Below are positions 44,569 through 52,497 of a stretch of 64,000 nucleotides of DNA, one piece after another; position 1 is the stretch's first letter, and every line of letters begins with the position of its first letter. Origin of the DNA: JAFGPS01 sp964628465 (lineage in GTDB: Bacteria; Planctomycetota; Phycisphaerae; Sedimentisphaerales; Anaerobacaceae); the NCBI GenBank assembly GCA_964628465.1, contig CAZVOA010000012.1, forward strand, positions 1 through 64,000, written 5' to 3'. Below the pieces are notes generated by a model. The model did not search any database, was not told the DNA's origin, and was given only the letters and a program-made list of their open reading frames with translations. A program made the position numbers and the translations under genes.

Positions 44569-44775
44569 ATGAAATCAACACATAAAAACCTTAAATATTC
44601 AAAAGAAAACTTTTCTAACGATAATATATGGAAATGCGGCCAGAAAGATTCACAAATAAGAGGTGTTTTATCTTATCCGAATTCTGATAATGATGCTGCT
44701 GTGTTTCCTTATATCCAGATTAAACGAGGTTCTATGCAATCTGGAAGGATGACAGGGGAAAATGATTTGAAGTGA
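44569..44775 (+). CDS. Hypothetical small protein upstream of rnk copy 2
   Basis: 68 codons with GAAAGG 12 bases before the ATG. The product is hydrophilic, rich in Lys/Asn/Ser (MKSTHKNLKYSKENFSNDN...), with no hydrophobic segment or recognisable motif. Its TGA stop lies inside the Shine-Dalgarno region of the next rnk-like gene (GTGAAAGGG), so it could be translationally coupled to it. It may be a chance frame; no homolog is recognised. Confidence 0.35.
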   Translation: MKSTHKNLKYSKENFSNDNIWKCGQKDSQIRGVLSYPNSDNDAAVFPYIQIKRGSMQSGRMTGENDLK

Positions 44776-44785
44776 AAGGGAAAAA

Positions 44786-45205
44786 ATGCGAAGCAGCAAG
44801 AATATCTTTATAACGGAATACGATTTTGGTAAACTTAATGAAATGATCGATAACATCAAGAAAGAAAACACGAAGGATAACGGATTTATTGACAAGCTTA
44901 AAAACGAAATGAACAGGGCAAAAATAGTTTCTCCAGAAAAAATTAACGGCAATATCGTGACAATGAACAGCCGTATTTTGCTAAAAGATTTGGATACTCA
45001 TCATGAGTTTTCCTGCCAGGTTGTTTATCCTTCCGATGCGGACTTGGAAACAGGGAAAATATCCGTATTGGCCCCGGTTGGTACAGCTTTACTGGGTTAC
45101 AAAGTAGGTGACGTAATCAAATGGGAAGTTCCGAGCGGCGTAAGAAATTTGAAAATTAAGGAGATGTTATATCAACCCGAATCTGAGGGTGATTTATACC
45201 AATAA
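44786..45205 (+). CDS. Rnk-like protein, copy 2
   Basis: 139 residues, with the canonical Rnk layout: N-terminal helices (DFGKLNEMIDNIKKENT...), the VTMNSR box, LVYPS-like strand VVYPSDADLETGKISVLAPVG, TALLGYKVGDVIKWEVP and the end MLYQPESEGD. This is the copy most similar to the proteobacterial Rnk consensus. GAAAGGG lies seven bases before the ATG. Rnk modulates nucleoside diphosphate kinase levels and contacts RNA polymerase in E. coli; in this organism the role is inferred only from the fold. Confidence 0.87.
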   Translation: MRSSKNIFITEYDFGKLNEMIDNIKKENTKDNGFIDKLKNEMNRAKIVSPEKINGNIVTMNSRILLKDLDTHHEFSCQVVYPSDADLETGKISVLAPVGTALLGYKVGDVIKWEVPSGVRNLKIKEMLYQPESEGDLYQ

Positions 45206-45226
45206 AGAAGAACTTAAGCAGGTTCT

Positions 45227-45649
45227 ATGAAAGAAAGAATTATATACATTACAAATTTCGATATCGTACGTCTTGAAGAACTTATCGCAAGCTGTACTTT
45301 AAATGAATGCAGCCATGATAAGCGGAAAATAATAAAACTTCTAAAAGCAAGACTCCGCAGGTCGAAAGTTATTCTGTGGAACGAAATTGCTCCGGATATT
45401 GTAACGATGAATTCCTCTGTAAGATTAAGGAATCTCGATGAGGATAAACAGGAAATTTACAGTCTTGTATTTCCTGAAGAAGCGAATCTGCTGCGAAATA
45501 AAATTTCTGTATTGAGCGAACTGGGAGTTTTTTTATTGGGTCGAAAATTGAAAGATATATTGAAATTAAGGGCATATCAGCATGTGGCTCATTTAGTTAT
45601 CAGCGAAATGCTGTATCAGCCTGAAGCAAACAGTAAAAGATCACTGTAG
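45227..45649 (+). CDS. Rnk-like protein, copy 3
   Basis: 140 residues with the same two-part architecture: helical hairpin (FDIVRLEELIASC...), the VTMNSSV box, LVFPEEANLLRNKISVLSELG and GRKLKDILKLRAY. The C-terminal end MLYQPEAN is kept. It differs from copy 2 in having extra Cys residues in the N-terminal hairpin (ASCTLNECS). It starts 21 bases after copy 2. The N-terminal hairpin is where GreA-like proteins insert into the RNA polymerase secondary channel, so variation there may change partner or activity. Confidence 0.85.
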   Translation: MKERIIYITNFDIVRLEELIASCTLNECSHDKRKIIKLLKARLRRSKVILWNEIAPDIVTMNSSVRLRNLDEDKQEIYSLVFPEEANLLRNKISVLSELGVFLLGRKLKDILKLRAYQHVAHLVISEMLYQPEANSKRSL

Positions 45650-45675
45650 AGTTTGTGAAAATGGATGGGCTAATT

Positions 45676-46098
45676 ATGCATATATTCAAAAAAGACAAGA
45701 TTGAAATTACTGAATTTGATGCCAAACGTCTGAAAACATTGATAATTACAGCAGGTAATTCTTCGAGTGACATAAGGATATGGCTTGATAAATTACAGTT
45801 GTTTCTTGAAAAAGCGAAAATAGTTTCATCTGAACATATTAAGCCGGACTGCGTTACTATGAATTCCAGACTTGAGCTTCTTGATTCAGAAAACCGCGAA
45901 AAAATGATTGTTACTCTTGTATTTCCAGCTACTGCTTTTATGGAATATGAACCTGGATTTGAGAAATTCGACGTCTCAATTTTGAGTCCAATCGGATTAT
46001 CTGTATTAGGACGCAAAGCTGGAGATTCCATATTCAGCCGGATAAGTATTACAAAAATATTATATCAGCCTGAGGCTGCGGGAGATTTTCATTTGTAG
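45676..46098 (+). CDS. Rnk-like protein, copy 4
   Basis: About 141 residues. I choose the ATG at 45676, with GGATGGG six bases upstream, because it aligns the ITEFDAKRL segment with the other copies; a GTG at 45655 or ATG at 45661 would add five to seven residues. The C-terminal domain has VTMNSRLELL, LVFPATAFM and a slightly longer loop (EYEPGFEKFDVSIL) before SPIGLSVLGRKAGDSIF and the end ILYQPEAAGD. It is the last of four tandem rnk-like genes, 17 bases before the convergent proB stop. Confidence 0.83.
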   Translation: MHIFKKDKIEITEFDAKRLKTLIITAGNSSSDIRIWLDKLQLFLEKAKIVSSEHIKPDCVTMNSRLELLDSENREKMIVTLVFPATAFMEYEPGFEKFDVSILSPIGLSVLGRKAGDSIFSRISITKILYQPEAAGDFHL

Positions 46099-46115
46099 TC
46101 ATGGACAAAAGTATA

Positions 46116-47231
46116 TTATTTTACTTCAGTTCCGGGATCGATGAAAACTATATCTTCCGGGATGGCTACTACATCGCGATGTTCGGGGCCGAGAAGCTTT
46201 TTGATTTGACTGCTGTGTTTTCCCGCCAATTCATTTAACTGGGCGCTCGTGATGCTCGTTACGGCTTTGACGTTGTCGTTAATCATAACGACATCACCGG
46301 CGTTGAAAGTGCCTTTAACTGAAGTTACGCCGCTGGGCAGAAGGCTTTTCTTTTTGAGAATTGCCTGCATCGCGCCTTCGTCGATAAATATCGTTCCTAT
46401 AGCTTTACTGTTAAGAATCCACCTTTTCCTGTTGGACAGTTTCCGCTTCGGCATAAAAATTGTACCGATTTCTTCGCCTTTTATTATTCTGCTGATAACA
46501 TCTGTTTCCTGACCGTTAGCGAGAACGATTCTGCATCCGGCGTTGGAAGCGATTTTAGCCGCTTCAATTTTGGTTTTCATTCCGCCTGTGCTGTGGACGC
46601 TGCCCTTATCTCCGGCACTTTTTATTATATCTTCTGTAATCTCAAAAACTGTATGAATAGGTTTTGCGTCGGGAAATTCCCTTGGGTTTTTATCATAGAG
46701 CGCATCAATGTCACTTAGCATAATAAGCAGGTCCGCGTCTATCTTGCTTGCGACTAATGCGCTGAGTTTATCGTTATCTCCGAACGCCGTACCAATCTCC
46801 GCCGTGCTTATGCTGTCGTTTTCGTTAAGAATTGGAACCACGCCTAAATTTATCAGCGTTTCAATTGAATTGCGAAGATTCAGGTACGTTTTGCGGTTGC
46901 TCAAAACTTCGGACGTAAGTAGAACCTGCGCGACAATTATATTGTATTGCAGGAACGCTTTTCTATATTCAGCCATCAACAGCGGCTGACCTATCGCCGC
47001 ACAAGCCTGTCTCATTTCCATTTCCTTTGGCCGGGAAGTGAGTTTGAGTTGTCCCGCGCCCATGCCAATAGCGCCGGAAGTAATTATCACGGCCTGTTTC
47101 CCGGCTGCAAGAACTTCACTGACCTGTTTCGCAATTTTGCTTACATAAGCCGTATTAACGCCGGAATCTTTGGTTAAAGTATTCGTACCGATTTTTATTA
47201 CTACTCGTTTTGCCTTCTCAAAATTTCGCAT
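46116..47231 (-). CDS. proB: Glutamate 5-kinase
   Basis: 371 residues: an N-terminal amino acid kinase domain (VVIKIGTNTLT, NENDSIS for glutamate binding, GGMKTKIEAAKIA for ATP) and a C-terminal PUA domain (residues about 280-360). It phosphorylates glutamate in the first step of proline synthesis and is usually feedback-inhibited by proline. Its partner proA lies 1.6 kb away on the same strand, separated by three small genes. No Shine-Dalgarno is visible before the ATG, and a repeat cluster lies directly upstream. Confidence 0.95.
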   Translation of the reverse strand: MRNFEKAKRVVIKIGTNTLTKDSGVNTAYVSKIAKQVSEVLAAGKQAVIITSGAIGMGAGQLKLTSRPKEMEMRQACAAIGQPLLMAEYRKAFLQYNIIVAQVLLTSEVLSNRKTYLNLRNSIETLINLGVVPILNENDSISTAEIGTAFGDNDKLSALVASKIDADLLIMLSDIDALYDKNPREFPDAKPIHTVFEITEDIIKSAGDKGSVHSTGGMKTKIEAAKIASNAGCRIVLANGQETDVISRIIKGEEIGTIFMPKRKLSNRKRWILNSKAIGTIFIDEGAMQAILKKKSLLPSGVTSVKGTFNAGDVVMINDNVKAVTSITSAQLNELAGKHSSQIKKLLGPEHRDVVAIPEDIVFIDPGTEVK

Positions 47232-47235
47232 TTTA

Positions 47236-47302
47236 TAGTCTTTAGTATATAGTATTTAGTCGTTAGTTTTCAGTTATTAGTCTTTAGTCTTAGGTCTAAA
47301 GC
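47236..47302. repeat. TTAGTC/TTTAGT repeat cluster upstream of proB
   Basis: Iterated TAGTCTTTAGTATATAGTATTTAGTCGTTAG motifs. The 17-mer AGTATTTAGTCGTTAGT (47251-47267) recurs exactly at 48375-48391 and, inverted, at 48827-48843. It lies at the start codon end of proB. Confidence 0.65.
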
Positions 47303-47461
47303 CTTTTGTCTATAAATAAATTTTACGCTAAACCTATATTTTTTGCAATAGCCAGTGTTTTTTGAAGAATCCTTTGACTTTTGGAGTATTATAATATAGA
47401 TATAATTCTGTAAATATGGGATTGTATTTCAAAGAAGATAACGGTAATTGGAGATAGAATT

Positions 47462-47743
47462 ATGCGAGTCATAGATATTTTAACAAAGCCGCTTGTGAGT
47501 AAAGAAACAAGAACCCTATTAGGTTTTATTTTTGTGACAGGGATATGGGCATTTATGTTATTCAGTGGACTGAAATCTGGTAGATATGATGAAAAAGGGG
47601 ATATTTTTGCTATGGCGTTGATGCAATTAATGATGATAGTTTCTTATGCAGATTATAGAGCTTCAGTAGTAAGAAAAGAACTATTGAAGGAGAAGGACAA
47701 TATTGAATTCAGGCTGAAACTTCTGGAGCAGGCAAAACAATAA
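47462..47743 (+). CDS. Small membrane protein of unknown function
   Basis: 93 residues: two hydrophobic segments (about 18-37 and 48-64) separated by a short charged loop (KSGRYDEKGD), then a basic/acidic helix (RKELLKEKDNIEFRLKLLEQ) likely to form a coiled coil. GGAG lies nine bases upstream of the ATG. The gene stands between proB and the DUF488 gene. I recognise no family; the topology resembles small bitopic proteins with a cytoplasmic helix. Confidence 0.65.
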   Translation: MRVIDILTKPLVSKETRTLLGFIFVTGIWAFMLFSGLKSGRYDEKGDIFAMALMQLMMIVSYADYRASVVRKELLKEKDNIEFRLKLLEQAKQ

Positions 47744-47781
47744 AAACCAATTTCAGAAATAAATCACAACAATTTTATAAA

Positions 47782-48369
47782 ATGAAGAATCTATTCACTA
47801 TTGGTCATTCAAATCATTCGATAGAACATTTTTTTGAGTTGCTTTGTTTGCAAAGGATTGAAGTTGTAATTGATGTAAGGTCTGCGCCTTATAGCAGGTA
47901 TTGTCCGCAATTTAATAAGGATGTGTTGGAGAAATCGCTGAAAGGCAGGGGAGTCGAATATATCTTTCTTGGCAAGGAGCTTGGGGGAAAGAGAAACGAA
48001 GAAAACTGCTATGTCGATGGACGGGTGAAATTCGAGTTTATCGCAAGGCTGCCGATATTTCAGGTAGGACTTGAGCGAGTTGTACAGGAAGTCGAGAAAC
48101 AGAAAGTTGCATTAATGTGTGCCGAATCCGAACCACTGGATTGTCACCGGACTATTCTTGTTTGCAGGCAATTGAAAAAGATTCAGCCTGATTTACAGAT
48201 TATCCATATACTAAGCGATGGAACAACAGAATCACACGAAAAGACTTTGCAGCGGCTGGTACGTTTGCACAAACTTGAGCCGGAACTTTTCGGCGAATTG
48301 ACTTCAAATTCTGGCCTGATTGAAAAAGCTTATGCTCTACAAGAGAAAAAAATGGCGTATAGCCGTTAG
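47782..48369 (+). CDS. DUF488 domain-containing protein
   Basis: 195 residues, DUF488 family: FTIGHSNHSIEHFFELL at the start, VVIDVRSAPYSRYCPQFN with the Asp-Val-Arg and Pro motif, and ALMCAESEPLDCHRTILV with the conserved Cys and His-Arg pair. These conserved residues suggest an enzymatic or nucleotide-binding site, but the family function is unknown. No clear Shine-Dalgarno. The TAG stop lies within the TTAGT-type repeat that begins the cassette at 48365. Confidence 0.88.
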   Translation: MKNLFTIGHSNHSIEHFFELLCLQRIEVVIDVRSAPYSRYCPQFNKDVLEKSLKGRGVEYIFLGKELGGKRNEENCYVDGRVKFEFIARLPIFQVGLERVVQEVEKQKVALMCAESEPLDCHRTILVCRQLKKIQPDLQIIHILSDGTTESHEKTLQRLVRLHKLEPELFGELTSNSGLIEKAYALQEKKMAYSR

Positions 48370-48412
48370 TCGATAGTATTTAGTCGTTAGTATTTAGAGA
48401 ATAGTATTTTAC
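48365..48412 (+). repeat. Left TTAGTC-type repeat of the four-helix-bundle cassette
   Basis: GTTAGTCGATAGTATTTAG and onward, containing the 17-mer AGTATTTAGTCGTTAGT (48375-48391). It overlaps the stop codon of the DUF488 gene and is mirrored by an inverted copy at 48826-48867. Confidence 0.7.
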
Positions 48413-48447
48413 TTTAAGTGAGGATCATTTTCTGAAAGGAGTTTTTT

Positions 48448-48831
48448 ATGGTCGAGAAATTAATTGGAAAAATTAAAAGTTTTCGGGACTTAAAGATTTG
48501 GCAAAGAAGCATTTGACTTGTTGAGCAAATTTATAATCTGAGTAAAACTTTTCCCAGGGAAGAAATCTATGGTCTGCAAAGTCAGATAAGGCGTTCAGCC
48601 GTTTCGATACCGTCTAATATTGCTGAAGGATTCGCAAGACTCCATAATAAAGAATACAGGAATTTTCTATATATAGCCCTGGGAAGCTGTGCGGAACTGA
48701 CAACACAGATTATAATTGCGGCAAGATTGAATTACATCGAGCAGACAAAAGCGGACAAAACAATATCTGAGATTGAAGAAATCAGCAAAATGACGATGAA
48801 TCTTGTCAAAAAACTAAATGCCACCAACTAA
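48448..48831 (+). pseudogene. Four-helix-bundle protein gene (23S rRNA-intervening sequence family), broken by an in-frame TGA
   Basis: A good start (AAAGGAG before the ATG at 48448) leads into a four-helix-bundle family protein: KSFRDLKIWQRSI, then the TGA at 48514-48516 (codon 23), then LVEQIYNLSKTFPREE, GLQSQIRRSAVSIPSNIAEGFAR (family hallmark) and YIALGSCAEL to the TAA at 48829. Apart from this codon the frame is intact for 128 codons. Other genes in the window use TGA as a genuine stop, so recoding is unlikely; this is an inactivated copy or a sequencing/assembly error. It sits between inverted TTAGTC-type repeats that exactly fill the DUF488-proA gap. Confidence 0.85.
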
Positions 48832-48867
48832 CGACTAAATACTAACGACTAACGACCAAACACTAAT
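48826..48867 (-). repeat. Right (inverted) TTAGTC-type repeat of the cassette
   Basis: AACTAACGACTAAATACTAA and onward, the reverse complement style of the left repeat, with the exact 17-mer ACTAACGACTAAATACT at 48827-48843. It contains the stop codon of the four-helix-bundle gene and touches the stop of proA at 48867-48869. Confidence 0.7.
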
Positions 48868-50153
48868 CACAATTTTTTATGCGTAAATTTCTTACCGTTT
48901 GGTCCTGAGTAATCGGAGACTGTTTGGCCGGAGCCGATGAGTTTGTATTTGTAGATCATTAGTCCTTCAAGTCCTACCGGGCCGCGGGAGTGGATTTTGC
49001 TGGTGCTGATTCCAACTTCTGCGCCTAAGCCGTAACGGAAACCATCGGAAAATCTTGTACTGCAATTCCAGAAAACGTCCGCCGAATCGACTAATGACAT
49101 GAACTTTTCCGCTTTGACTTTGTTCGAGGTAACTATCGCGTCGGTATGCTTCGAGCCGTACTTGTTGATGTGCGAGATAGCTTCGTCGAGGCCGTCAACG
49201 ACTTTTATCGAAATGATGTAATCGAGATATTCGGTTGACCAGTCTTTTTCGGTAGCAGGTTCCACGTCGATAATCGCGGCGGTTTTATCACAGCCGCGAA
49301 GTTTGCATCCGCTTCTTTCTAATGCTTCCTGAACTTTGGGTAGGAATTTATTCGCGATTTTTTTATGAACGAGCAGAGTTTCCGCGGCGTTGCAAACCGC
49401 GACGTACTGGCATTTGGAATCGACTGTTATTTTTACCGCCATATCAATATCCGCATCGCTATCGACATAGACATGGCAGATTCCGTCCGCGTGTCCGAGA
49501 ACGGGAATGTTCGTATTGTTCATAATGTAACGCACGAACTCATTTGAGCCGCGGGGGATTATGAGGTCGATATATTCGTCCAGAGCGAGCATAGCGGCTA
49601 CGTCTTCACGTGTTTCGAGCAGTTGAATCCATCCTTTTGGCAGGCCGGCTTTTTCAGTTGCCCTGGTGATTGTTTCGGTGAGGACACAGTTTGTATTAGC
49701 CGCTTCACTGCCGCCTTTGAGCAGGACAGCATTGCCGCTTTTGAGGCATAAAGTGGAAATTTGAACCAGCGCGTCCGGCCGCGACTCGAAAACTATTCCT
49801 ATAACTCCAATTGGGCAGGTTACTTTATAAAGTTCCAGCCCTTCATCGAGTTCCAGTGCGGAAAGCGTTTGGCCGACCGGGTCTTCAAGCTTTATAAGGC
49901 TCTCGATGCCCGCGATAACCTGTTCGATTTTGGATTCATCGAATTTCAGGCGTTTGAGCAGCGGGGCGGCTAAATTGTTGTTCTGGGCGGCTTGTAAATC
50001 GAGCTTATTGGCTTCGATTATTGCCTTTGTATTGTTTTTCAGAGCCTTGCCGATTTCGGAAAGGGCGTTATTTTTTTCTTTGTTTTTTACGGCAGCGAGG
50101 CTTATTGAAGCGTTTTTCGCCGATTTTGCCAGTTCTGTTATACTCATTTTCAA
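48867..50153 (-). CDS. proA: Glutamate-5-semialdehyde dehydrogenase (gamma-glutamyl phosphate reductase)
   Basis: 428 residues, aldehyde dehydrogenase superfamily. It reduces glutamyl-5-phosphate with NADPH in proline synthesis. The signatures GIVFESRPDALVQI and KGGSEAANTN are at the cofactor site; the catalytic Cys is in QYVAVCNAAETL (about residue 255), and GRDP-like sequence VGLEGLMIYKYKLIG lies at the end. CAGGA lies before the ATG. proB lies 1.6 kb downstream on the same strand, so the classical proBA pair has been split by three small genes and a repeat-flanked cassette. Confidence 0.95.
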   Translation of the reverse strand: MKMSITELAKSAKNASISLAAVKNKEKNNALSEIGKALKNNTKAIIEANKLDLQAAQNNNLAAPLLKRLKFDESKIEQVIAGIESLIKLEDPVGQTLSALELDEGLELYKVTCPIGVIGIVFESRPDALVQISTLCLKSGNAVLLKGGSEAANTNCVLTETITRATEKAGLPKGWIQLLETREDVAAMLALDEYIDLIIPRGSNEFVRYIMNNTNIPVLGHADGICHVYVDSDADIDMAVKITVDSKCQYVAVCNAAETLLVHKKIANKFLPKVQEALERSGCKLRGCDKTAAIIDVEPATEKDWSTEYLDYIISIKVVDGLDEAISHINKYGSKHTDAIVTSNKVKAEKFMSLVDSADVFWNCSTRFSDGFRYGLGAEVGISTSKIHSRGPVGLEGLMIYKYKLIGSGQTVSDYSGPNGKKFTHKKL

Positions 50154-50231
50154 ATCCTGTAAAATTTTTCTTGACCTATTTCAATAGAATTGTAAAGTAT
50201 ATACTTCGCTAAGGCAATATTTATTTGCTGT

Positions 50232-50302
50232 GCGGGTGTAGCTTAGGGGTAAAGCTCCAGCCTTCCAAGCTGGCTACGTGAGTTCGATTCTCATCACCCG
50301 CT
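50232..50302 (+). tRNA. tRNA-Gly (anticodon TCC)
   Basis: 71 bases forming a full cloverleaf: acceptor stem GCGGGTG (50232-50238) pairs with CACCCGC (50295-50301), anticodon stem CCAGC/GCTGG encloses the loop CTTCCAA with anticodon TCC reading GGA, and the T-arm has GTTCGATTC. No CCA is encoded; the discriminator is T. A T-rich run follows. A second copy of its 3' end lies at 53728-53765. Confidence 0.95.
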
Positions 50303-50314
50303 TTTTTTCATTTT
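50276..50314 (+). repeat. Attachment-like repeat, tRNA copy
   Basis: The 3' end of tRNA-Gly plus the following T-run and CATTTT. It is repeated directly at 53728-53765 with one substitution (C to T in the T-loop) and a one-base T-run length change. The layout (intact tRNA at one end, 3' fragment at the other) is that of a site-specific integration product. Confidence 0.7.
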
Positions 50315-50448
50315 AGAATGCAGAAAAATAATTCCTCTATTTTAACATGTTTAATTTCCTATTTAAAAAACGGGATTTCGCAGATATTATGAGTTGAATA
50401 GCGTCCGAGGTTCAGTTACAATTTTAGGAAATTGAACAGGGGCTTTAT

Positions 50449-51030
50449 ATGTCTGGGGACAAGAGAAGTATAATCTCGTTTATACGCAATATATATTCTT
50501 CATGGAGCAGGTCTTTACAAATTTTCCTGTTCATTCTTGTTGGAGTTCTCTGCGGAATGGCTTTTTTGACTGCTCGCGTATCGAGAGCTTTTTCCTACCT
50601 GTCCGATTCGCCGGAAACCTGCATGAACTGCCATGTTATGACCGATGCCTATGCAAGCTGGCAGCGAGGTTCTCACGGCAGGGCGGCAGTTTGTAATGAC
50701 TGCCATGTGCCGCATAGTAATTCAGTTTCCAAATACGCTTTCAAGGGAATGGACGGCATGAAACATTCTTATGTATTTACTTTTCGCAGGGAGCCGCAGG
50801 TTCTCGAACTATCAAGTGCCGCGAGGCTTGTTGTGCAGTCCAACTGCATTCGATGTCACAGTGGCCAGTTGGCTATGGTCAGGCTGGCGGGTACTTCAGA
50901 AAGAACCTGCTGGGATTGCCATAGTAACATTCACGGTCATGTACGCAGCCTGTCCGCATCGCCTGAAATGTTAAGAAGCAGGCTGCCGAACGCGGGACTG
51001 AATCTTTTTCAAAAAGGAGTAAGGAAATGA
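50449..51030 (+). CDS. nrfH: Cytochrome c nitrite reductase, small (quinol-oxidising) subunit
   Basis: 193 residues: one N-terminal TM (about 22-43) and a periplasmic tetraheme domain with four CxxCH sites (CMNCH, CNDCH, CIRCH and CWDCH), the NrfH/NapC family arrangement. It takes electrons from membrane quinol and passes them to NrfA for nitrite reduction to ammonium. A CAGGGG sequence precedes the ATG. Its stop overlaps the ATG of nrfA by four bases (ATGA). Length and heme count match NrfH (about 155-200) rather than the larger NapC. Confidence 0.95.
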   Translation: MSGDKRSIISFIRNIYSSWSRSLQIFLFILVGVLCGMAFLTARVSRAFSYLSDSPETCMNCHVMTDAYASWQRGSHGRAAVCNDCHVPHSNSVSKYAFKGMDGMKHSYVFTFRREPQVLELSSAARLVVQSNCIRCHSGQLAMVRLAGTSERTCWDCHSNIHGHVRSLSASPEMLRSRLPNAGLNLFQKGVRK

Positions 51031-52457
51031 TTGAAACAAACAATAATAAAAAAAATAAATCCAGCCTCTCAGTTTTATTGGGTTTTGCAATCTTATCGCT
51101 TGTTATGGTATTTATTGTTCTGCTGGGTTTATTGATTGTAAGTATTATGGAAAGACGATGGGAAGCTCAGCGTCCTTCATTTGCGGTAATCCCGATTGCC
51201 CAATGGGAGCCGAACAATTCGGTCTGGGGACAGAATTATCCCCGCGAATACGAAAGCTATCTCAAAACCAGGAACAGCGAAACGAACACCAAATACGGCG
51301 GCTCATTCCCGCGGGATTACCTGGAAGAAGATCCAAGGCAGGTCATATTGTTTGCCGGGTATGGTTTCAGTTTGGAATATAAACAGGCGAGGGGACATTA
51401 CTACGCGGTTACTGATGTCATCGCGACTGAAAGGATTAAAGTGCCTTTTAATGCCGGGACGTGTATGACCTGTAAGAGTACTGACGTGCCGCGTCTTATG
51501 AACAGTATGGGAGTTAAGGAATTTTACGCCGCGAATTTTCACGATTTGAAAGAAGATGTTAAAAATCCGATAGGGTGTCAGGATTGTCATGATCCCAAAA
51601 CGCTTCGGCTTAGGATTACGCGTCCGGCTCTTAAAGAAGCATTCGCGGCTATGGGCAAAAATATCGAAGATGCAACTCACCAGGAAATGAGAACGCTGGT
51701 TTGCGCGCAGTGTCACGTTGAATATTATTTCAAGGCCGAACCTTTGAATTATCTGACGTTTCCCTGGGCGAAGGGAACGACAGTTGAAGATATGATAGCT
51801 TATTACGATGAATATAATTTCTTCGATTATACGCATCCTGTATCAGGTACGCCGATTGTTAAGGCTCAACATCCGGACTATGAACTTTTCCTGACGGGAA
51901 TTCATGCGTACGTAGGTTTATCATGTGCCGATTGTCATATGCCTTACAAAAGCGAAGGCGGCGTAAAATTTACTGACCACCATGTACAGAGTCCTCTATT
52001 GAATATCGCCAATAGTTGTGTCGTCTGTCATCGATGGAGTGAAGAAGAACTCCGCACCCGAGTCGAATCTATTCAGGACAAGGTGCAAAACGCGATGATT
52101 CAGACTGAAGAAGCGTTGGTCAAGGCGCATTTTGATATTGGAGCCGCTATGCAGGCCGGTGCTGCTGACGAACAGCTTAAAGAAGCGAGGACGCTTGTGA
52201 GGTACGCTCAATTTCGATGGGATTATATTTCAGCAAGTAATGGAATGGGAATCCATTCACCGCAGGAATCTATGCGGCTGTTGGGTGACGCATTGAACCA
52301 GGCGCAGGAAGCACGCCTTATTGTTACAAGGTTACTTGCGGAAAAAGGGGTAACTAAGCCGCCTGTATATCCAGACTACAAGACACGTGACAACGCATGG
52401 AAAGTCGTTCAGAGTTTTACAAATCAAAATGATGACAAAATAAACCTCTTGCCCTGA
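51027..52457 (+). CDS. nrfA: Cytochrome c nitrite reductase, catalytic pentaheme subunit
   Basis: 476 residues: an N-terminal uncleaved or signal-type TM (about 15-35), then five heme sites. The catalytic heme site is CMTCK (CxxCK, Lys-ligated), followed by CQDCH, CAQCH, CADCH and CVVCH. The CAQCHVEYYFK stretch and PWAKG lie in the conserved Ca/active-site region. It reduces nitrite to ammonium in the periplasm (DNRA). AAAGGAG precedes the ATG. It forms a complex with NrfH, and a DUF438 protein follows in the same operon. Confidence 0.96.
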   Translation: MIETNNNKKNKSSLSVLLGFAILSLVMVFIVLLGLLIVSIMERRWEAQRPSFAVIPIAQWEPNNSVWGQNYPREYESYLKTRNSETNTKYGGSFPRDYLEEDPRQVILFAGYGFSLEYKQARGHYYAVTDVIATERIKVPFNAGTCMTCKSTDVPRLMNSMGVKEFYAANFHDLKEDVKNPIGCQDCHDPKTLRLRITRPALKEAFAAMGKNIEDATHQEMRTLVCAQCHVEYYFKAEPLNYLTFPWAKGTTVEDMIAYYDEYNFFDYTHPVSGTPIVKAQHPDYELFLTGIHAYVGLSCADCHMPYKSEGGVKFTDHHVQSPLLNIANSCVVCHRWSEEELRTRVESIQDKVQNAMIQTEEALVKAHFDIGAAMQAGAADEQLKEARTLVRYAQFRWDYISASNGMGIHSPQESMRLLGDALNQAQEARLIVTRLLAEKGVTKPPVYPDYKTRDNAWKVVQSFTNQNDDKINLLP

Positions 52458-52497
52458 TTATGAAAAAACGTGCTAAAGGAAGAAAGGGAAAATAAAA

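Larger units (their letters stand above)
44118..44785 (+). other. Interval between rnk copies 1 and 2
   Basis: About 670 bases with no clear long gene. It contains a 63-codon stop-free frame lacking a start codon (44190-44378), a strong terminator (44396-44421) and a weak 68-codon frame (44569-44775) described separately. The rest is AT-rich and unassigned. Confidence 0.5.

Noticed and set aside
47374..47406. Promoter before the 93-residue membrane protein
   Set aside because: TTGACT and the best TATAAT-like sequences are separated by 10 or 21 bases, outside the usual 15-19 range.
48514..48516. TGA recoding (selenocysteine or Trp)
   Set aside because: Other genes in the window end in TGA, the position is not a known Sec site and no SECIS-like hairpin was noticed just downstream.
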